From NCBI RefSeq assembly GCF_022179725.1, contig NZ_BPRC01000001.1:975569-1039568 (forward strand): a DNA stretch of 64,000 bases. Direction: 5' to 3'. Made by a program: the position numbers and the translations under genes. Source of the DNA: Methylorubrum aminovorans (GTDB lineage Bacteria > Pseudomonadota > Alphaproteobacteria > Rhizobiales > Beijerinckiaceae). Of this stretch, positions 52,922 through 64,000 are shown piece after piece (position 1 is the first letter of the stretch; each line of letters begins with the position of its first letter). The notes below the pieces were generated by a model, which worked only from the letters and a program-made list of their open reading frames with translations, ran no database searches and was not told the origin of the DNA.

Positions 52922-53188
52922 CGGGTTCGGTGCCGATCACGCCGCGACCTCTTACTCCTCGAACGCGGGGAGAGGGGGAGCCTGCGGATACGCGGAGAAC
53001 GAGGTTCGGGCGCTCGCCGGGCGGCCGGTGCGGTCCGGTCGGAAGAGTGCCTGAACCGTGTTCATCCTCGTCTCCAGCAGCGAGCCGACCCCGCGCGCGA
53101 GGGTTCAGACAGCGACAGGTATTACAACCAAGCGCTGCACATCTTCGATCGACCGAGGCATGACTTCGTTTGAGACGAGAAATTCGCT
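52922..53188. repeat. Intergenic region with a GC-rich palindrome-like repeat
   Basis: At 52,948-52,977 lies CCTCTTACTCC followed by a GAACGCGGGG and AGAGGG, imperfectly self-complementary and of the same type as the gene-end stretches in the prophage. The rest up to the EcfG-type promoter shows nothing I can name. Confidence 0.35.
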
Positions 53189-53214
53189 GGAACGGTTCAG
53201 GTTCGGTCGCCGTT
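53189..53214 (+). promoter_or_regulatory. EcfG-type general stress promoter
   Basis: GGAAC (53189-53193) and CGTT (53211-53214) are separated by exactly 17 bases, the known consensus of EcfG-controlled promoters in alphaproteobacteria (PhyR/NepR/EcfG pathway). The next ATG is at 53249, 34 bases on. Confidence 0.75.
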
Positions 53215-53248
53215 AGTCGCGCAGATTTGTCCGATACGGAGGATTTTC

Positions 53249-53494
53249 ATGCGCAAATCCCTTCTCGCTGCTGCCGCCGTCCTGACGCTTGCCGGCGTCT
53301 CGGGTGCGTCCGCCCAGACCACCGTAATCGAGCGCGACGGTCCGGACCGGGTCGTGGTGGACCGCCCCGCTACCACCTCCTCGACCACCGTCGAGCGGCG
53401 CGACAGCACCACGAGCGGCTGCTCCACCAAGTCGGTGACCAAAGAGAACGACATGGGCGACCGCAAGACGGTCACCAAGGAGAGCTGCGACTAA
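53249..53494 (+). CDS. Small exported protein under a stress promoter
   Basis: The product has 81 residues. RKSLLAAAAVLTLAGVSGAS is a signal peptide cleaved after SAQ or ASA. The mature 58 residues are Thr/Ser/Asp/Arg-rich with two cysteines and no hydrophobic core, so probably disordered. GGAGG precedes the ATG. The EcfG-type promoter suggests induction by stress. No family is recognised. Confidence 0.75.
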   Translation: MRKSLLAAAAVLTLAGVSGASAQTTVIERDGPDRVVVDRPATTSSTTVERRDSTTSGCSTKSVTKENDMGDRKTVTKESCD

Positions 53495-53518
53495 GTCTTT
53501 CGGACCTCGATCCTGGAA

Positions 53519-53560
53519 AAAGAAGAACCCGCCGCGGGTGACCGCGGCGGGTTCTTCTTT
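53519..53560. terminator. Bidirectional terminator
   Basis: A 19-base stem (53519-53537 with 53542-53560) with GTGA loop has A-runs on the left and T-runs on the right. It lies between two convergent genes, the small exported protein and hppA, and can end transcripts from both. Confidence 0.9.
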
Positions 53561-53574
53561 GCGGACAATCCGGC

Positions 53575-55707
<2,133 letters not shown>

Positions 55708-56029
55708 GCGTGCGTCCTTGGATTTTGATTGTGATTTGCCGAGCTTGGCCGGGATGGCCGACGGACGTTGCTCGGTTTGAGGCGCCCTCCCTGGAGAACC
55801 TGAACTTGATTGCCAAACTTCGGCGTTAAGCGCAAATGCCTCGTGCCGTTGAGAACCTTCCTAAACGGCCAAGATGCAAGATAATGACAAGTTTTCGATT
55901 GCTGCACTGCAATTATTGCGGCGCAAGCCGGATTGGAACCGCGTGCCCGGCGAAGATGGTCCGAAACGGCGAAGGGCGCAGGATTGACCTGCGCCCTTGG
56001 ACGAAAGCGACGGATGGGGGCAGGGGGTC
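55708..56029. other. Intergenic region upstream of hppA
   Basis: No gene or RNA is supportable. The hppA promoter should be here. The part at about 55,860-55,930 is AT-richer than its surroundings. I see no known riboswitch. Confidence 0.5.
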
Positions 56030-56377
56030 TCAGCGCAGCGGCGGAGACTTGTAGGCGGGCGCCAGGACGTAGCCGTCCGAGGCCCGGCGCGGGCCCTGCG
56101 GTGTCGCGATCAGCATGTTGCCGTAGTAGTCGTTGCCGGTTGGGCCGAAACCGCCGCCGTTCATCACGGTCGGCACCGGCACGGCGCCGATGGCGCGCAG
56201 ATCTTGGCCTTCGGTGCTGATCGGCGGGCCACGGAAGCGACCGCTGTCGGGATCGACCTGATGCACCACCGGCCCCCGCGCCTCGCCATAGGGGCGATCC
56301 TGCAGGTTCTGGGCATGGGCACCCTGGGCGGCGAGCCCGAGGAGGGAGGCGGCAAGGAGGAGGCGGGCACGGGCCAC
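56030..56377 (-). CDS. Small exported protein
   Basis: The product has 115 residues. Start GTG at 56377 with GGAG upstream gives a signal peptide (ARARLLLAASLLGLAAQGAH) cleaved after AHA. The mature part has HQVDPDSGRFRGPPISTEGQ and many Gly, Pro and Tyr residues. The longer open frame begins with an arginine-rich part, not accepted. No family is recognised. Confidence 0.65.
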   Translation of the reverse strand: MARARLLLAASLLGLAAQGAHAQNLQDRPYGEARGPVVHQVDPDSGRFRGPPISTEGQDLRAIGAVPVPTVMNGGGFGPTGNDYYGNMLIATPQGPRRASDGYVLAPAYKSPPLR

Positions 56378-56571
56378 GGACTTGCTCCGTCGTTGGAGTC
56401 TCTGAGGCCGAGCGTTTGCCGCCCGGCATGAGAGCGCATCGACACTGGAAATGGGCCGACGCCGCTCGCTGCGCAGTCGGACCGGATCGGGCTGGCGTCT
56501 CGAAGCTGCGATCAAACCCCGGGACGTGACAAGAAAAGGTTGACGAAGACGGTTGACGATCGGACGCGGCC

Positions 56572-56787
56572 TCAGCCCTTCGATTGCAGGACGGCCCGCG
56601 GCTCACGCAGCACGGGTGTGCAATCCGACTTGTAGGCGTTCAGCGGCAGCGGCGTCGAGCTGCAGGAATAGGCCTCTTCCGGGGAAGGGGCGGGCACGGG
56701 GTCGCGCGCCACAATCGGATGGGGGGCGCAGGCTCCGGTGGCGGCGCCGGCGAGCGCCAGGGCGGCGAAGAGCTTCAGGCGGCGCAT
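56572..56787 (-). CDS. Small lipoprotein-like protein
   Basis: The product has 71 residues. The N-terminus MRRLKLFAALALAGAATGAC ends in a cysteine in a lipobox-like context. The mature part has three more cysteines and many prolines. Located between two other small or metabolic genes; function unknown. Confidence 0.6.
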   Translation of the reverse strand: MRRLKLFAALALAGAATGACAPHPIVARDPVPAPSPEEAYSCSSTPLPLNAYKSDCTPVLREPRAVLQSKG

Positions 56788-56962
56788 GCGGGTCCTCGAA
56801 ACACGTCGGCCCGCCGGGACGGCCCGGCGGCGGAACGGGAAAAGACCCTGCGGACACCGAGGCACACTGACAAGCTTCTCCCCCCCGATGGGCGGGCGAA
56901 CGGGGCCGATTGCCCGGCCCTGTCGCCCCACCGCAACAACGTTCGAGGGGAAGCCGCCCGGA

Positions 56963-58183
56963 TCAAACCGCCTTCTGCATCGGCACCACGTTGTGGAGCG
57001 TACGGTCGGCGCTGTCGAAGAAGCGGCGAACGTTGCGCGCCGCTTGCCGGATGCGCTGCTCGTTCTCGACCAGCGCGATGCGGACGTAATCGTCGCCGTG
57101 CTCGCCGAAGCCGATTCCCGGCGCCACTGCGACGTCGGACTTCTCCAGAAGCAGCTTGGAGAATTCCAGGCTTCCGAGCTCCCGGAATTTTTCCGGGATC
57201 GGGACCCAGGCGAACATCGAGGCCTCGGGCGTCGGCAGCTTCCAGCCGGCCTTGCCGAAGGATTCGATCAGGGCATCGCGGCGCTTCTTGTAGGTCGCTC
57301 GCATCTCCTTGATGCAATCGTCCGGCCCGTTGAGTGCGGCGGTGGCCGCGACCTGGATCGGCGTGAAGGCGCCGTAATCGAGGTAGGATTTGACCCGCGT
57401 CAGCGCCGCGAGCAGCCGCTCGTTGCCGACCGCGAAGCCCATGCGCCAGCCCGCCATCGAGAAGGTCTTCGAGAGCGAGGTGAACTCCACCGTGCAGTCG
57501 ATGGCGCCGGGCACCTGCAGCACCGAGGGCGGCGGGTTGTTCTCGTCGAAATAGACCTCGGCATAGGCCAGATCCGAGAGCAGGATCAGCTCGTGCTTCT
57601 TCGCGAAGGCGACGAGATCGCGGTAGAAATCGAGGCTCGCGACGTAGGCCGTCGGGTTCGAGGGGTAGCAGACCACGAGCGCCACAGGCTTCGGGATCGA
57701 GTGGACGACCGCCTTCTCGAGCGCCGGGAACATGGCCGGGGTCGGCTCGGCCGGCACGGAGCGGATCACGCCGCCCGCCATCAGGAAGCCGAAGGCGTGG
57801 ATCGGGTAGCTCGGATTGGGCACCAGCACCACGTCGCCCGGCGCAGTGATCGCCTGGGCCATGTTGGCGAAGCCTTCTTTCGAGCCCAGCGTCGCCACCA
57901 CCTGGGTGTCGGGGTTGAGGCTCACGCCGAAGCGGCGCTGGTAGTAGCCGGCCTGAGCCCGGCGCAGGCCGGCGATGCCCTTGGAGGCGGAGTAGCGGTC
58001 GGTGCGCGGCTTGCCGGCCGTCTCGACGAGCTTCTCGATGACGTGTCGCGGGGCATCGAGGTCGGGGTTGCCCATGCCGAGATCGATGATGTCCGCGCCA
58101 CGGGCTCGGGCGGCGGCCTTGATCCGGTTCACCTGCTCGAAGACGTATGGCGGAAGGCGCTTGATGCGGTGGAAATCGGTCAT
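56963..58183 (-). CDS. alaC: AlaC-type alanine/glutamate-pyruvate aminotransferase
   Basis: The product has 406 residues. Class I/II aminotransferase with the pyridoxal phosphate lysine in SLSKTFSMAGWR (Lys239), LPPYVFEQVNRIKAAARARG near the N-terminus, and LVPNPSYPIHAFGF, which match my memory of AlaC. It should interconvert pyruvate and alanine with glutamate/2-oxoglutarate. An aminotransferase next to phaC is known in Methylorubrum, as I remember it. Confidence 0.85.
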   Translation of the reverse strand: MTDFHRIKRLPPYVFEQVNRIKAAARARGADIIDLGMGNPDLDAPRHVIEKLVETAGKPRTDRYSASKGIAGLRRAQAGYYQRRFGVSLNPDTQVVATLGSKEGFANMAQAITAPGDVVLVPNPSYPIHAFGFLMAGGVIRSVPAEPTPAMFPALEKAVVHSIPKPVALVVCYPSNPTAYVASLDFYRDLVAFAKKHELILLSDLAYAEVYFDENNPPPSVLQVPGAIDCTVEFTSLSKTFSMAGWRMGFAVGNERLLAALTRVKSYLDYGAFTPIQVAATAALNGPDDCIKEMRATYKKRRDALIESFGKAGWKLPTPEASMFAWVPIPEKFRELGSLEFSKLLLEKSDVAVAPGIGFGEHGDDYVRIALVENEQRIRQAARNVRRFFDSADRTLHNVVPMQKAV

Positions 58184-58335
58184 GGCGTCGTTCTGTCCGG
58201 TGTCGCGAACCCTCCTCCCGCGGGGAATCGTCGGCGGTGAGGAGTCGATCTGTTTATCATCGACGCGCCCGCGCGCCGATACGAAATCTCAATGCCGGAA
58301 TCGCAAGACCCGGCCCGAGGGGCGGAGCGCACCCC

Positions 58336-58710
58336 TCACTGCACCGGATTGGGCGCCAGCCCCTTGGCGGCATCCTTGGCTGCCCCTTCCGCCGCGCGCC
58401 CTTTGGCCTCGTTGCGGTTGCGCGCCCCTTCGAGTTCCGCCTGCAACGCGTTCAGCCCCGCCGAGTTGCGGGCGCGAACGGCGCGCCGCGGCGCCGATTC
58501 GCCCACCGGCATGTAGGTTGCGTCCCTGTTGCGGGACTGTGCCACGAAGTCGGGCGCCTCTACCGGCTTGATGCCGGAGCCCGCGCCGACCATGGCCGCC
58601 TTCAGCGGATTCACGTCGCTCGCACAGCCGCCGGCTGCGGCCAGGGCAACCAGGACGGCGGAGGCCGGCAGGACCAGGGCAACGGCGCGGGCGGCACGGC
58701 GCACGATCAT
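58336..58710 (-). CDS. Lipoprotein of unknown function
   Basis: The product has 124 residues. ALVLPASAVLVALAAAGGC gives a lipobox (AGGC). Mature part: alanine/arginine/asparagine-rich with a coiled-coil-like ALQAELEGARNRNEAKGRAA near the end. It lies between alaC and phaC on the minus strand. No family is recognised. Confidence 0.65.
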   Translation of the reverse strand: MIVRRAARAVALVLPASAVLVALAAAGGCASDVNPLKAAMVGAGSGIKPVEAPDFVAQSRNRDATYMPVGESAPRRAVRARNSAGLNALQAELEGARNRNEAKGRAAEGAAKDAAKGLAPNPVQ

Positions 58711-58836
58711 GACAACGGTCTGGAAATGGAGCCTGGGGCGGGCGACATCTGCTGGGTGGGGCGTTAATTTGTCGGAAACGAGGCTCGGGCCGCCCGGAGA
58801 GGCGGAATGCGGGCGGACCCTGGGAGGACGTGTCGC

Positions 58837-60654
58837 GTGGCCACGGAGCGGACGAGCCCGGCAGCACCGGATTTCGAGACCATCGCGCGCAACGCGAATC
58901 AACTGGCGGAGGCGTTCCGGCAATCGGCGGCGGCCTCGCTCAAGCCGTTCGACCCGGCGGGGCAGGGGACCGGCCTGCCGACCGCCAAGCTCCAGGGCTC
59001 CGACGAGATCGACGAGATGACCCGCACGCTGACGCGGGTCGCCGAGACATGGCTGAAGGATCCCGAGAAGGCGCTCCAGGCCCAGACCAAGCTCACCCAC
59101 TCCTTCGCCGCGCTGTGGGCCTCGACCCTGACCCGGATGCACGGCGCTCCCGCCGCGCCGATCGTCGAGCCCGAGGCCAAGGACAAGCGCTTCGCCCACG
59201 CCGATTGGAGCGCCAACCCGGTCTTCGACCTGATCAAGCAGAGCTACCTCATCCTCGGCCGCTGGGCGGAGGAGATGGTCGAGACGGCCGACGGCATCGA
59301 CGAGCACACCCGCCACAAGGCCGAGTTCTATCTGCGCCAGCTCCTCTCGGCCTACTCGCCCTCGAACTTCGTGATGACGAACCCCGAGCTCCTGCGCCAG
59401 ACGCTGGAGGAGGGCGGCGCCAACCTGATGCGCGGCATGAAGATGCTGCAGGAGGATCTGGAGGCCGGCGGCGGACAGCTCCGCGTCCGCCAGACCGACC
59501 TGAACGCCTTCACCTTCGGCCAGGACGTGGCGGTGACCCCCGGCGAGGTCATCTTCCGCAACGACCTGATGGAGCTGATCCAGTATGCGCCCACGACCGA
59601 GACGGTGCTGAAGCGCCCGTTGCTGATCGTGCCGCCCTGGATCAACAAGTACTATATCCTCGACCTCAACCCGACGAAGAGCCTCATCGGCTGGATGGTC
59701 TCTCAAGGCATCACGGTGTTCGTGATTTCCTGGGTCAATCCGGACGAGCGCCACCGGGACAAGGACTTCGAGTCCTACATGCGCGAAGGAATCGAGACCG
59801 CGATCGACATGATCGGCGTCGCCACCGGCGAGACCGACGTGGCGGCGGCGGGCTACTGCGTCGGCGGCACCCTGCTCGCCGTGACGCTGGCCTACCAGGC
59901 GGCCACCGGCAACCGGCGGATCAAGAGCGCGACGTTCCTCACCACGCAGGTCGATTTCACCCATGCCGGCGACCTCAAGGTCTTCGCCGACGAGGGTCAG
60001 ATCAAGGCGATCGAGGAGCGGATGGCCGAGCGCGGCTACTTGGAGGGCGCGCGCATGGCCAATGCCTTCAACATGCTCAGGCCCAACGACCTGATCTGGT
60101 CCTACGTCGTCAACAATTACGTGCGCGGCAAGCCGCCGGCGGCCTTCGACCTGCTCTACTGGAACGCCGACGCCACCCGGATGCCGGCGGCCAACCACTC
60201 GTTCTACCTGCGCAACTGCTACCTCAACAACACGCTCTCCAAGGGGCAGATGGTGCTCGGCAACGTGCGCCTCGACCTGAAGAAGGTGAAGGTGCCCGTG
60301 TTCAACCTCGCCACCCGCGAGGATCACATCGCGCCTGCGCTCTCCGTGTTCGAGGGGTCGGCGAAGTTCGGTGGCAAGGTCGATTACGTGCTGGCGGGCT
60401 CGGGCCACATCGCGGGCGTCGTCGCTCCCCCCGGCCCCAAGGCGAAGTATGGCTTTCGCACCGGGGGGCCGGCCAGGGGCCGGTTCGAGGACTGGATCGA
60501 GAAATCGACCGAGCATCCCGGCTCGTGGTGGCCCTACTGGTTTCAATGGCTGGAGGAGCAGGCGCCCGAGCGCGTGCCCGCGCGCATTCCCGGAACGGGA
60601 GCGCTGCCCTCCCTCGCACCGGCACCGGGCACCTATGTGCGCATGAAAGCCTGA
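58837..60654 (+). CDS. phaC: Class I poly(3-hydroxyalkanoate) synthase
   Basis: The 605-residue enzyme polymerises hydroxyacyl-CoA into storage polyester on granules. The lipase-like box GYCVGG holds the catalytic Cys341; Asp496 (TREDHIAP) and His524 (GSGHIAG) complete the triad. I chose GTG 58837, giving (V)ATERTSPAAPDFETIARNA, which matches the known start of the Methylorubrum protein from memory. Divergent to the lipoprotein gene. phaB and phaA are not in the window. Confidence 0.97.
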   Translation: MATERTSPAAPDFETIARNANQLAEAFRQSAAASLKPFDPAGQGTGLPTAKLQGSDEIDEMTRTLTRVAETWLKDPEKALQAQTKLTHSFAALWASTLTRMHGAPAAPIVEPEAKDKRFAHADWSANPVFDLIKQSYLILGRWAEEMVETADGIDEHTRHKAEFYLRQLLSAYSPSNFVMTNPELLRQTLEEGGANLMRGMKMLQEDLEAGGGQLRVRQTDLNAFTFGQDVAVTPGEVIFRNDLMELIQYAPTTETVLKRPLLIVPPWINKYYILDLNPTKSLIGWMVSQGITVFVISWVNPDERHRDKDFESYMREGIETAIDMIGVATGETDVAAAGYCVGGTLLAVTLAYQAATGNRRIKSATFLTTQVDFTHAGDLKVFADEGQIKAIEERMAERGYLEGARMANAFNMLRPNDLIWSYVVNNYVRGKPPAAFDLLYWNADATRMPAANHSFYLRNCYLNNTLSKGQMVLGNVRLDLKKVKVPVFNLATREDHIAPALSVFEGSAKFGGKVDYVLAGSGHIAGVVAPPGPKAKYGFRTGGPARGRFEDWIEKSTEHPGSWWPYWFQWLEEQAPERVPARIPGTGALPSLAPAPGTYVRMKA

Positions 60655-60764
60655 GGAATCGACAGGAACCGTGCATCCACCGCATCGCTGTTGCGGACAC
60701 GGGACCGTGATTTGCCTTATCTGATCCCGGGGCCGGCTTCCCGCCCCGGGAGGATGGACGCAGG

Positions 60765-62579
60765 GTGCAGCACGCCACCGAACTCATCTCGATCATCGCG
60801 CTCGGCTTGGTCTGCGCATTCATCGGCGGCATGCTGGCTCAGCGGATTCGGCTGCCGCCCCTCGTCGGTTACCTCGTCGCCGGCATCGCCATCGGCCCGT
60901 TCACCCCCGGTTTCGTCGGAGATCCGGCGCTGGCGAGCCAGCTCGCCGAACTCGGCGTCATCCTGCTGATGTTCGGTGTCGGCCTGCACTTCTCCATCGG
61001 CGACCTGCTGGCGGTGCGCACCATCGCCTTGCCCGGCGCGATCGTGCAGATCGGGGTGGCGACCGCCATGGGCGCCGGTCTCGCTTGGGGCTTCGGCTGG
61101 GGCGCGGGGGCGGGACTCGTCTTCGGGCTGGCGCTCTCGGTGGCGAGCACCGTCGTGCTGCTGCGGGCCCTCGAAGGGCGCGGCCTGCTCGACACCGACA
61201 AGGGCCGGATCGCCGTCGGCTGGCTGATCGTCGAGGATCTCGCCATGGTGGTGGCCCTCGTGCTGCTGCCGGCGGTGGCTCCCGCACTCGGCGGCGAGGC
61301 GGCGGGAATGGTGGGTCATCACGCGGCGCCGGATCACGGGCTGTGGGTCACGCTGGGGCTGACGCTGGCCAAGGTCGGTGTGTTCATCGCGGTGATGCTC
61401 ATCGGCGGCCGGCGGGTGGTTCCCTATTTGCTCGGGCTCGCCGCCCGCACCGGCTCTCGGGAGCTGTTCACCCTGGCGGTGCTCGCGAGCGCGGTCGGCA
61501 TCGCCTACGCTTCGTCCGAACTGTTCGGCGTGTCCTTCGCGCTCGGAGCCTTCTTCGCGGGCATGGTGCTCGCCGAATCCGATCTCAGCCATCAGGCGGC
61601 AGCCGATTCCTTGCCGTTGCAGGACGCTTTCGCGGTCCTGTTCTTCGTCTCGGTCGGGATGCTGTTCGATCCGGGCATCGTCCTGCGCGAGCCCCTCGCG
61701 ATCCTCGGCGTCGTCGGCGTCATCGTGCTGGGCAAGTCGCTTGCGGCCATCGCCATCGTGCTGGCCTTTGGTCATCCCGTGGGGACTGCGCTCACCATCG
61801 CCGCGAGCCTCGCGCAGATCGGTGAATTCTCGTTCATCCTCGCCGGCCTCGGCATCTCGTTGAAGCTGCTGCCACCGGAGGGGCGCGACCTGATCCTCGG
61901 CGGCGCGCTCCTGTCGATCACCCTCAACCCGCTATTCTTCGGACTGGCCGACCGGGTGTCGCGCTGGCTCGGCGAGCGGCCGGACCTGCGCCGCCGCTTT
62001 GAGCGCGGCGCCGCGGCGCCGCTACCGGTGCGGGCGGCCTCTGCGTTGAGCGGGCATGCCGTGATCATCGGCTACGGCCGCGTCGGCAGTGCCATCGGCA
62101 AGGCACTGCAGGACTGGAACCTGCCCTTCGTCGTGGTGGAACGCGACCGGCGCCGGGTCGAGGAGTTGCGGTCTCAGGGCGTGCCGGCGGTGTTCGGCGA
62201 CGCCACTGCGCCGGGCATCCTGGACGCCGCCGATATCGGCTCCGCCCGCCTCGTCGTGGTCGCGACCCCCGACCCGCACCAGGCGCGGCGGCTGCTCACC
62301 AAGGCGCGCGCTGCCAATCCCGGCATCGACAGCGTGGTGCGCACCCACAGTGACAGCGAGCGCCGCCGGCTGGAGGAGGACGGCGTCGGCCTCGTCCTGA
62401 TGGCTGAGCGGGAACTGGCGCTCGGCATGATGACCTACGCGCTGCGCAGCCTCGGCGTGCGCGAGGGCGAGGCGCGGCTGTTCGTGGATTCGAGCCGCTC
62501 GGAGAGCCAGGAAACGCCGCTCGCCGAGCCCGATCAGCCGGTGCCGGAACTGCGCCAGCGCCGGGACGAGCCGGAATAG
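60765..62579 (+). CDS. ybaL: YbaL-type CPA2 cation/proton antiporter
   Basis: The product has 604 residues with about 12 membrane helices (1-395), beginning with LISIIALGLVCAFIGGMLAQ, then the LAELGVILLMFGVGLHFSIG segment typical of YbaL/Kef proteins. A TrkA-N/RCK nucleotide-binding domain follows with VIIGYGRVGSAIGKAL (about 430-445). It probably exchanges K+ for H+ under control of NAD(H) or thiol signals. Start GTG. Confidence 0.9.
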   Translation: MQHATELISIIALGLVCAFIGGMLAQRIRLPPLVGYLVAGIAIGPFTPGFVGDPALASQLAELGVILLMFGVGLHFSIGDLLAVRTIALPGAIVQIGVATAMGAGLAWGFGWGAGAGLVFGLALSVASTVVLLRALEGRGLLDTDKGRIAVGWLIVEDLAMVVALVLLPAVAPALGGEAAGMVGHHAAPDHGLWVTLGLTLAKVGVFIAVMLIGGRRVVPYLLGLAARTGSRELFTLAVLASAVGIAYASSELFGVSFALGAFFAGMVLAESDLSHQAAADSLPLQDAFAVLFFVSVGMLFDPGIVLREPLAILGVVGVIVLGKSLAAIAIVLAFGHPVGTALTIAASLAQIGEFSFILAGLGISLKLLPPEGRDLILGGALLSITLNPLFFGLADRVSRWLGERPDLRRRFERGAAAPLPVRAASALSGHAVIIGYGRVGSAIGKALQDWNLPFVVVERDRRRVEELRSQGVPAVFGDATAPGILDAADIGSARLVVVATPDPHQARRLLTKARAANPGIDSVVRTHSDSERRRLEEDGVGLVLMAERELALGMMTYALRSLGVREGEARLFVDSSRSESQETPLAEPDQPVPELRQRRDEPE

Positions 62580-62592
62580 GGCAGGCCCGTCT

Positions 62593-63729
62593 TCAGAGAC
62601 TGTCGAGGCGGGTGATGAACACCGCGAGCTCACTCTGGCGACGGATGGCGAGCTTGCCGTAGACGGCCTTGAGCTGGCTGCGCACCGTGCTCTCGCCGAC
62701 CGTGAGTTGCTCGGCCACCTCCCGCGGCGCGGCGCCCCGGCCGACCAAGGCCGCGACCCGCGCCTCGGCCCGGGTGAGCCCGAGTTGCTCCAGCAGCGGC
62801 TCGATCGGGCGCGAGGCCGGCGCGAGCAGATCGCGCAGGAGCAGGATTACGCCGCCTCCGAGCCCGGTGCCGGCCTCCGGAAGCGGGTCACCGCCGCGCA
62901 GGGGGAGCGCTTCGACATAGAGCGGACGCCCGCCGCCCCGGCGACGCAGCAGGAGCCTTTCTTGAAGCGGCCATGCCTGCTCCGGCAGAACGTCGCTGAG
63001 GAACCGGTCGAAGCGGGCCCCTTCACCCGGCTCCGCGGCCGTGGGAACGGCCCCGGTGCGCAGGGCGAGATAACCCGCCGCCAAGCGCTCCCCCGCTGGG
63101 CTGACGAGCCGAACCCGGCCGCGGGCGTCGAGCACGACGGTTCCCGCCCGCATCCCCTCCAGGGCGGAGGCCAGCCCCTGCACCTCCCGGCGCAGGTCGC
63201 CGACGAGCGCCGTGAGCCGGAAGGCGCGGATGACATGCGGGCCGACAAGCCCCAGCCGTTCGATCTCGGCGCCCTCGAACGGCCCCTTGCGCAGATCGCG
63301 CGGCGCGCTGAACGACAGCGTGTGGCGGTCCATCGGGTCGGCGCCGACATAGGCGCAGAGATTGCCGAGACGGTGCCGGTCGATGAAATGCTGGAAGAAC
63401 GGATCGGTCCGCTTCTCGTCGGCCGTGATGTACATCTCGTCGACCGTGACCGTGCCCGGCCGCATGAGGCCGCGCTCCCGGCCGAGACGGATGCGCGAGT
63501 CGTGCTGCCACCAGCCGCCAACGCCGTAATCGAGGTTCACGTCGGCGATCCGCTCGGAGGCCAGCGTCTGCGCCGTGCGTGCCGGATCGTGCGAGACGAT
63601 CACCGCCCCGCGGGCCCCGACCGCATCGGCGATCCCGTCGAGCGCGCCCGACCACCGCTCACGATCGAGGGCGGCCGCGTAGCATGCGTCGATCAGGGCA
63701 AGTGGATCGAAACCCGATGTGGCCGACAC
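62593..63729 (-). CDS. LuxR-type transcription regulator
   Basis: The product has 378 residues. The C-terminal helix-turn-helix is clear: LTRAEARVAALVGRG, APREVAEQLTVGESTVRSQL and KAVYGKLAIRRQSELA (about 315-370). The N-terminal part (1-200) looks like a PAS/GAF-type sensor with YVGADPMDRHTLSFSAPRDL. The ligand is unknown. Convergent with ybaL, 13 bases apart. Confidence 0.85.
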   Translation of the reverse strand: MSATSGFDPLALIDACYAAALDRERWSGALDGIADAVGARGAVIVSHDPARTAQTLASERIADVNLDYGVGGWWQHDSRIRLGRERGLMRPGTVTVDEMYITADEKRTDPFFQHFIDRHRLGNLCAYVGADPMDRHTLSFSAPRDLRKGPFEGAEIERLGLVGPHVIRAFRLTALVGDLRREVQGLASALEGMRAGTVVLDARGRVRLVSPAGERLAAGYLALRTGAVPTAAEPGEGARFDRFLSDVLPEQAWPLQERLLLRRRGGGRPLYVEALPLRGGDPLPEAGTGLGGGVILLLRDLLAPASRPIEPLLEQLGLTRAEARVAALVGRGAAPREVAEQLTVGESTVRSQLKAVYGKLAIRRQSELAVFITRLDSL

Positions 63730-63954
63730 GCTGGCACCTGCCGATCGGCTTGTGCCGCGAGCAAATCGGCACGTGCTCGATCAAGAGTTCAGAGACGGAC
63801 CCGACCAGGCATGTCGAACCTGATCGAATTCGTTTCCAAGGGAAAGCGACGGGATCTGAAACAGGTTTCGTGTCGAACGGCGATGGCCGATTAGAGCTGT
63901 TGCCGACCGTGCCGAGTCGGCCTGGGGTTTTCTGAGGTGGGGCGATCTGATTCT

Positions 63955-63975
63955 CTGTCGGTGATCGACAGGAGG
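63955..63975 (+). promoter_or_regulatory. Hairpin overlapping a ribosome-binding site
   Basis: CTGTCG (63955-63960) pairs with CGACAG (63966-63971) around GTGAT. Its right arm overlaps AGGAGG (63970-63975), four bases before an ATG. It could limit translation of the gene beginning at 63980. A six-base stem could also be chance. Confidence 0.3.
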
Positions 63976-63979
63976 GTTG

Positions 63980-64000
63980 ATGGCATCGTCGTTATCGTCG
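63980..64000 (+). CDS. Start of a gene cut by the window edge
   Basis: Behind a perfect AGGAGG an ATG opens a frame that stays open to the end of the window (only seven codons, MASSLSS). The product cannot be named. Between 63730 and here I see no other gene. Confidence 0.4.

Noticed and set aside
58807..58836. Upstream ATG for phaC
   Set aside because: GTG 58837 matches the remembered Methylorubrum PhaC start; the ten extra residues are unlike it.

Overview
The window is high-GC alphaproteobacterial DNA. A class I PHA synthase (PhaC) whose sequence I remember as close to that of Methylorubrum/Methylobacterium extorquens, an adjacent AlaC-type aminotransferase, a K+-independent H+-pyrophosphatase and an EcfG-type (GGAAC-N17-CGTT) promoter all fit a Methylobacteriaceae chromosome. 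I ran no search, so the genus is an inference.

Bases 1 to about 33,018 are the right-hand part of a P22-like (podovirus-type) prophage. A plus-strand late operon runs through small genes (564-2627), small and large terminase, portal, scaffold, major capsid protein, gp4-like and gp10-like tail proteins, three internal/ejection proteins (one with a transglycosylase-like domain), three tail fibre or spike proteins, a methyltransferase, a rho-independent terminator, and a lysis module (endolysin, two holin candidates, spanin candidate). From 28.8 to 32.9 kb the strand flips to compact minus-strand small genes. These flank a plus-strand ribbon-helix-helix regulator gene, and a promoter/operator region with three copies of a 10-bp repeat lies beside it. 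The right end is an attachment site made of the 3' part of a tRNA-Lys(TTT) gene (32,973-33,018), followed by a terminator. Integrase, repressor, replication genes and the intact tRNA would lie left of the window.

From 33.4 to 40.1 kb comes an accessory minus-strand operon: a small beta-rich protein, an LRR-like/DUF6745 protein, and STM4015, STM4014 (ATP-grasp), STM4013 (phosphatase/sulfatase-like), STM4012 (HemN-like radical SAM) and STM4011 (radical SAM) family proteins. Its overlapping genes suggest one pathway. Its product is unknown to me, and it is the best candidate here for an undescribed system. A coding-like reading frame at its 3' end does not match the annotated frame.

From 40.6 to 50.8 kb lie a large M48 metallopeptidase, small exported proteins, an HD-type hydrolase homologue, an LRR-protein kinase, a CYTH-CHAD protein and a separate CYTH protein (both polyphosphate/triphosphate-type), and an orphan RTX protein. 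From 51.2 to 64 kb are an unusual membrane/[2Fe-2S]/class III cyclase fusion, a stress-promoter-driven small exported protein, hppA, small exported proteins, alaC, phaC, a YbaL-type cation/proton antiporter and a LuxR-type regulator. A gene begins at the last bases.
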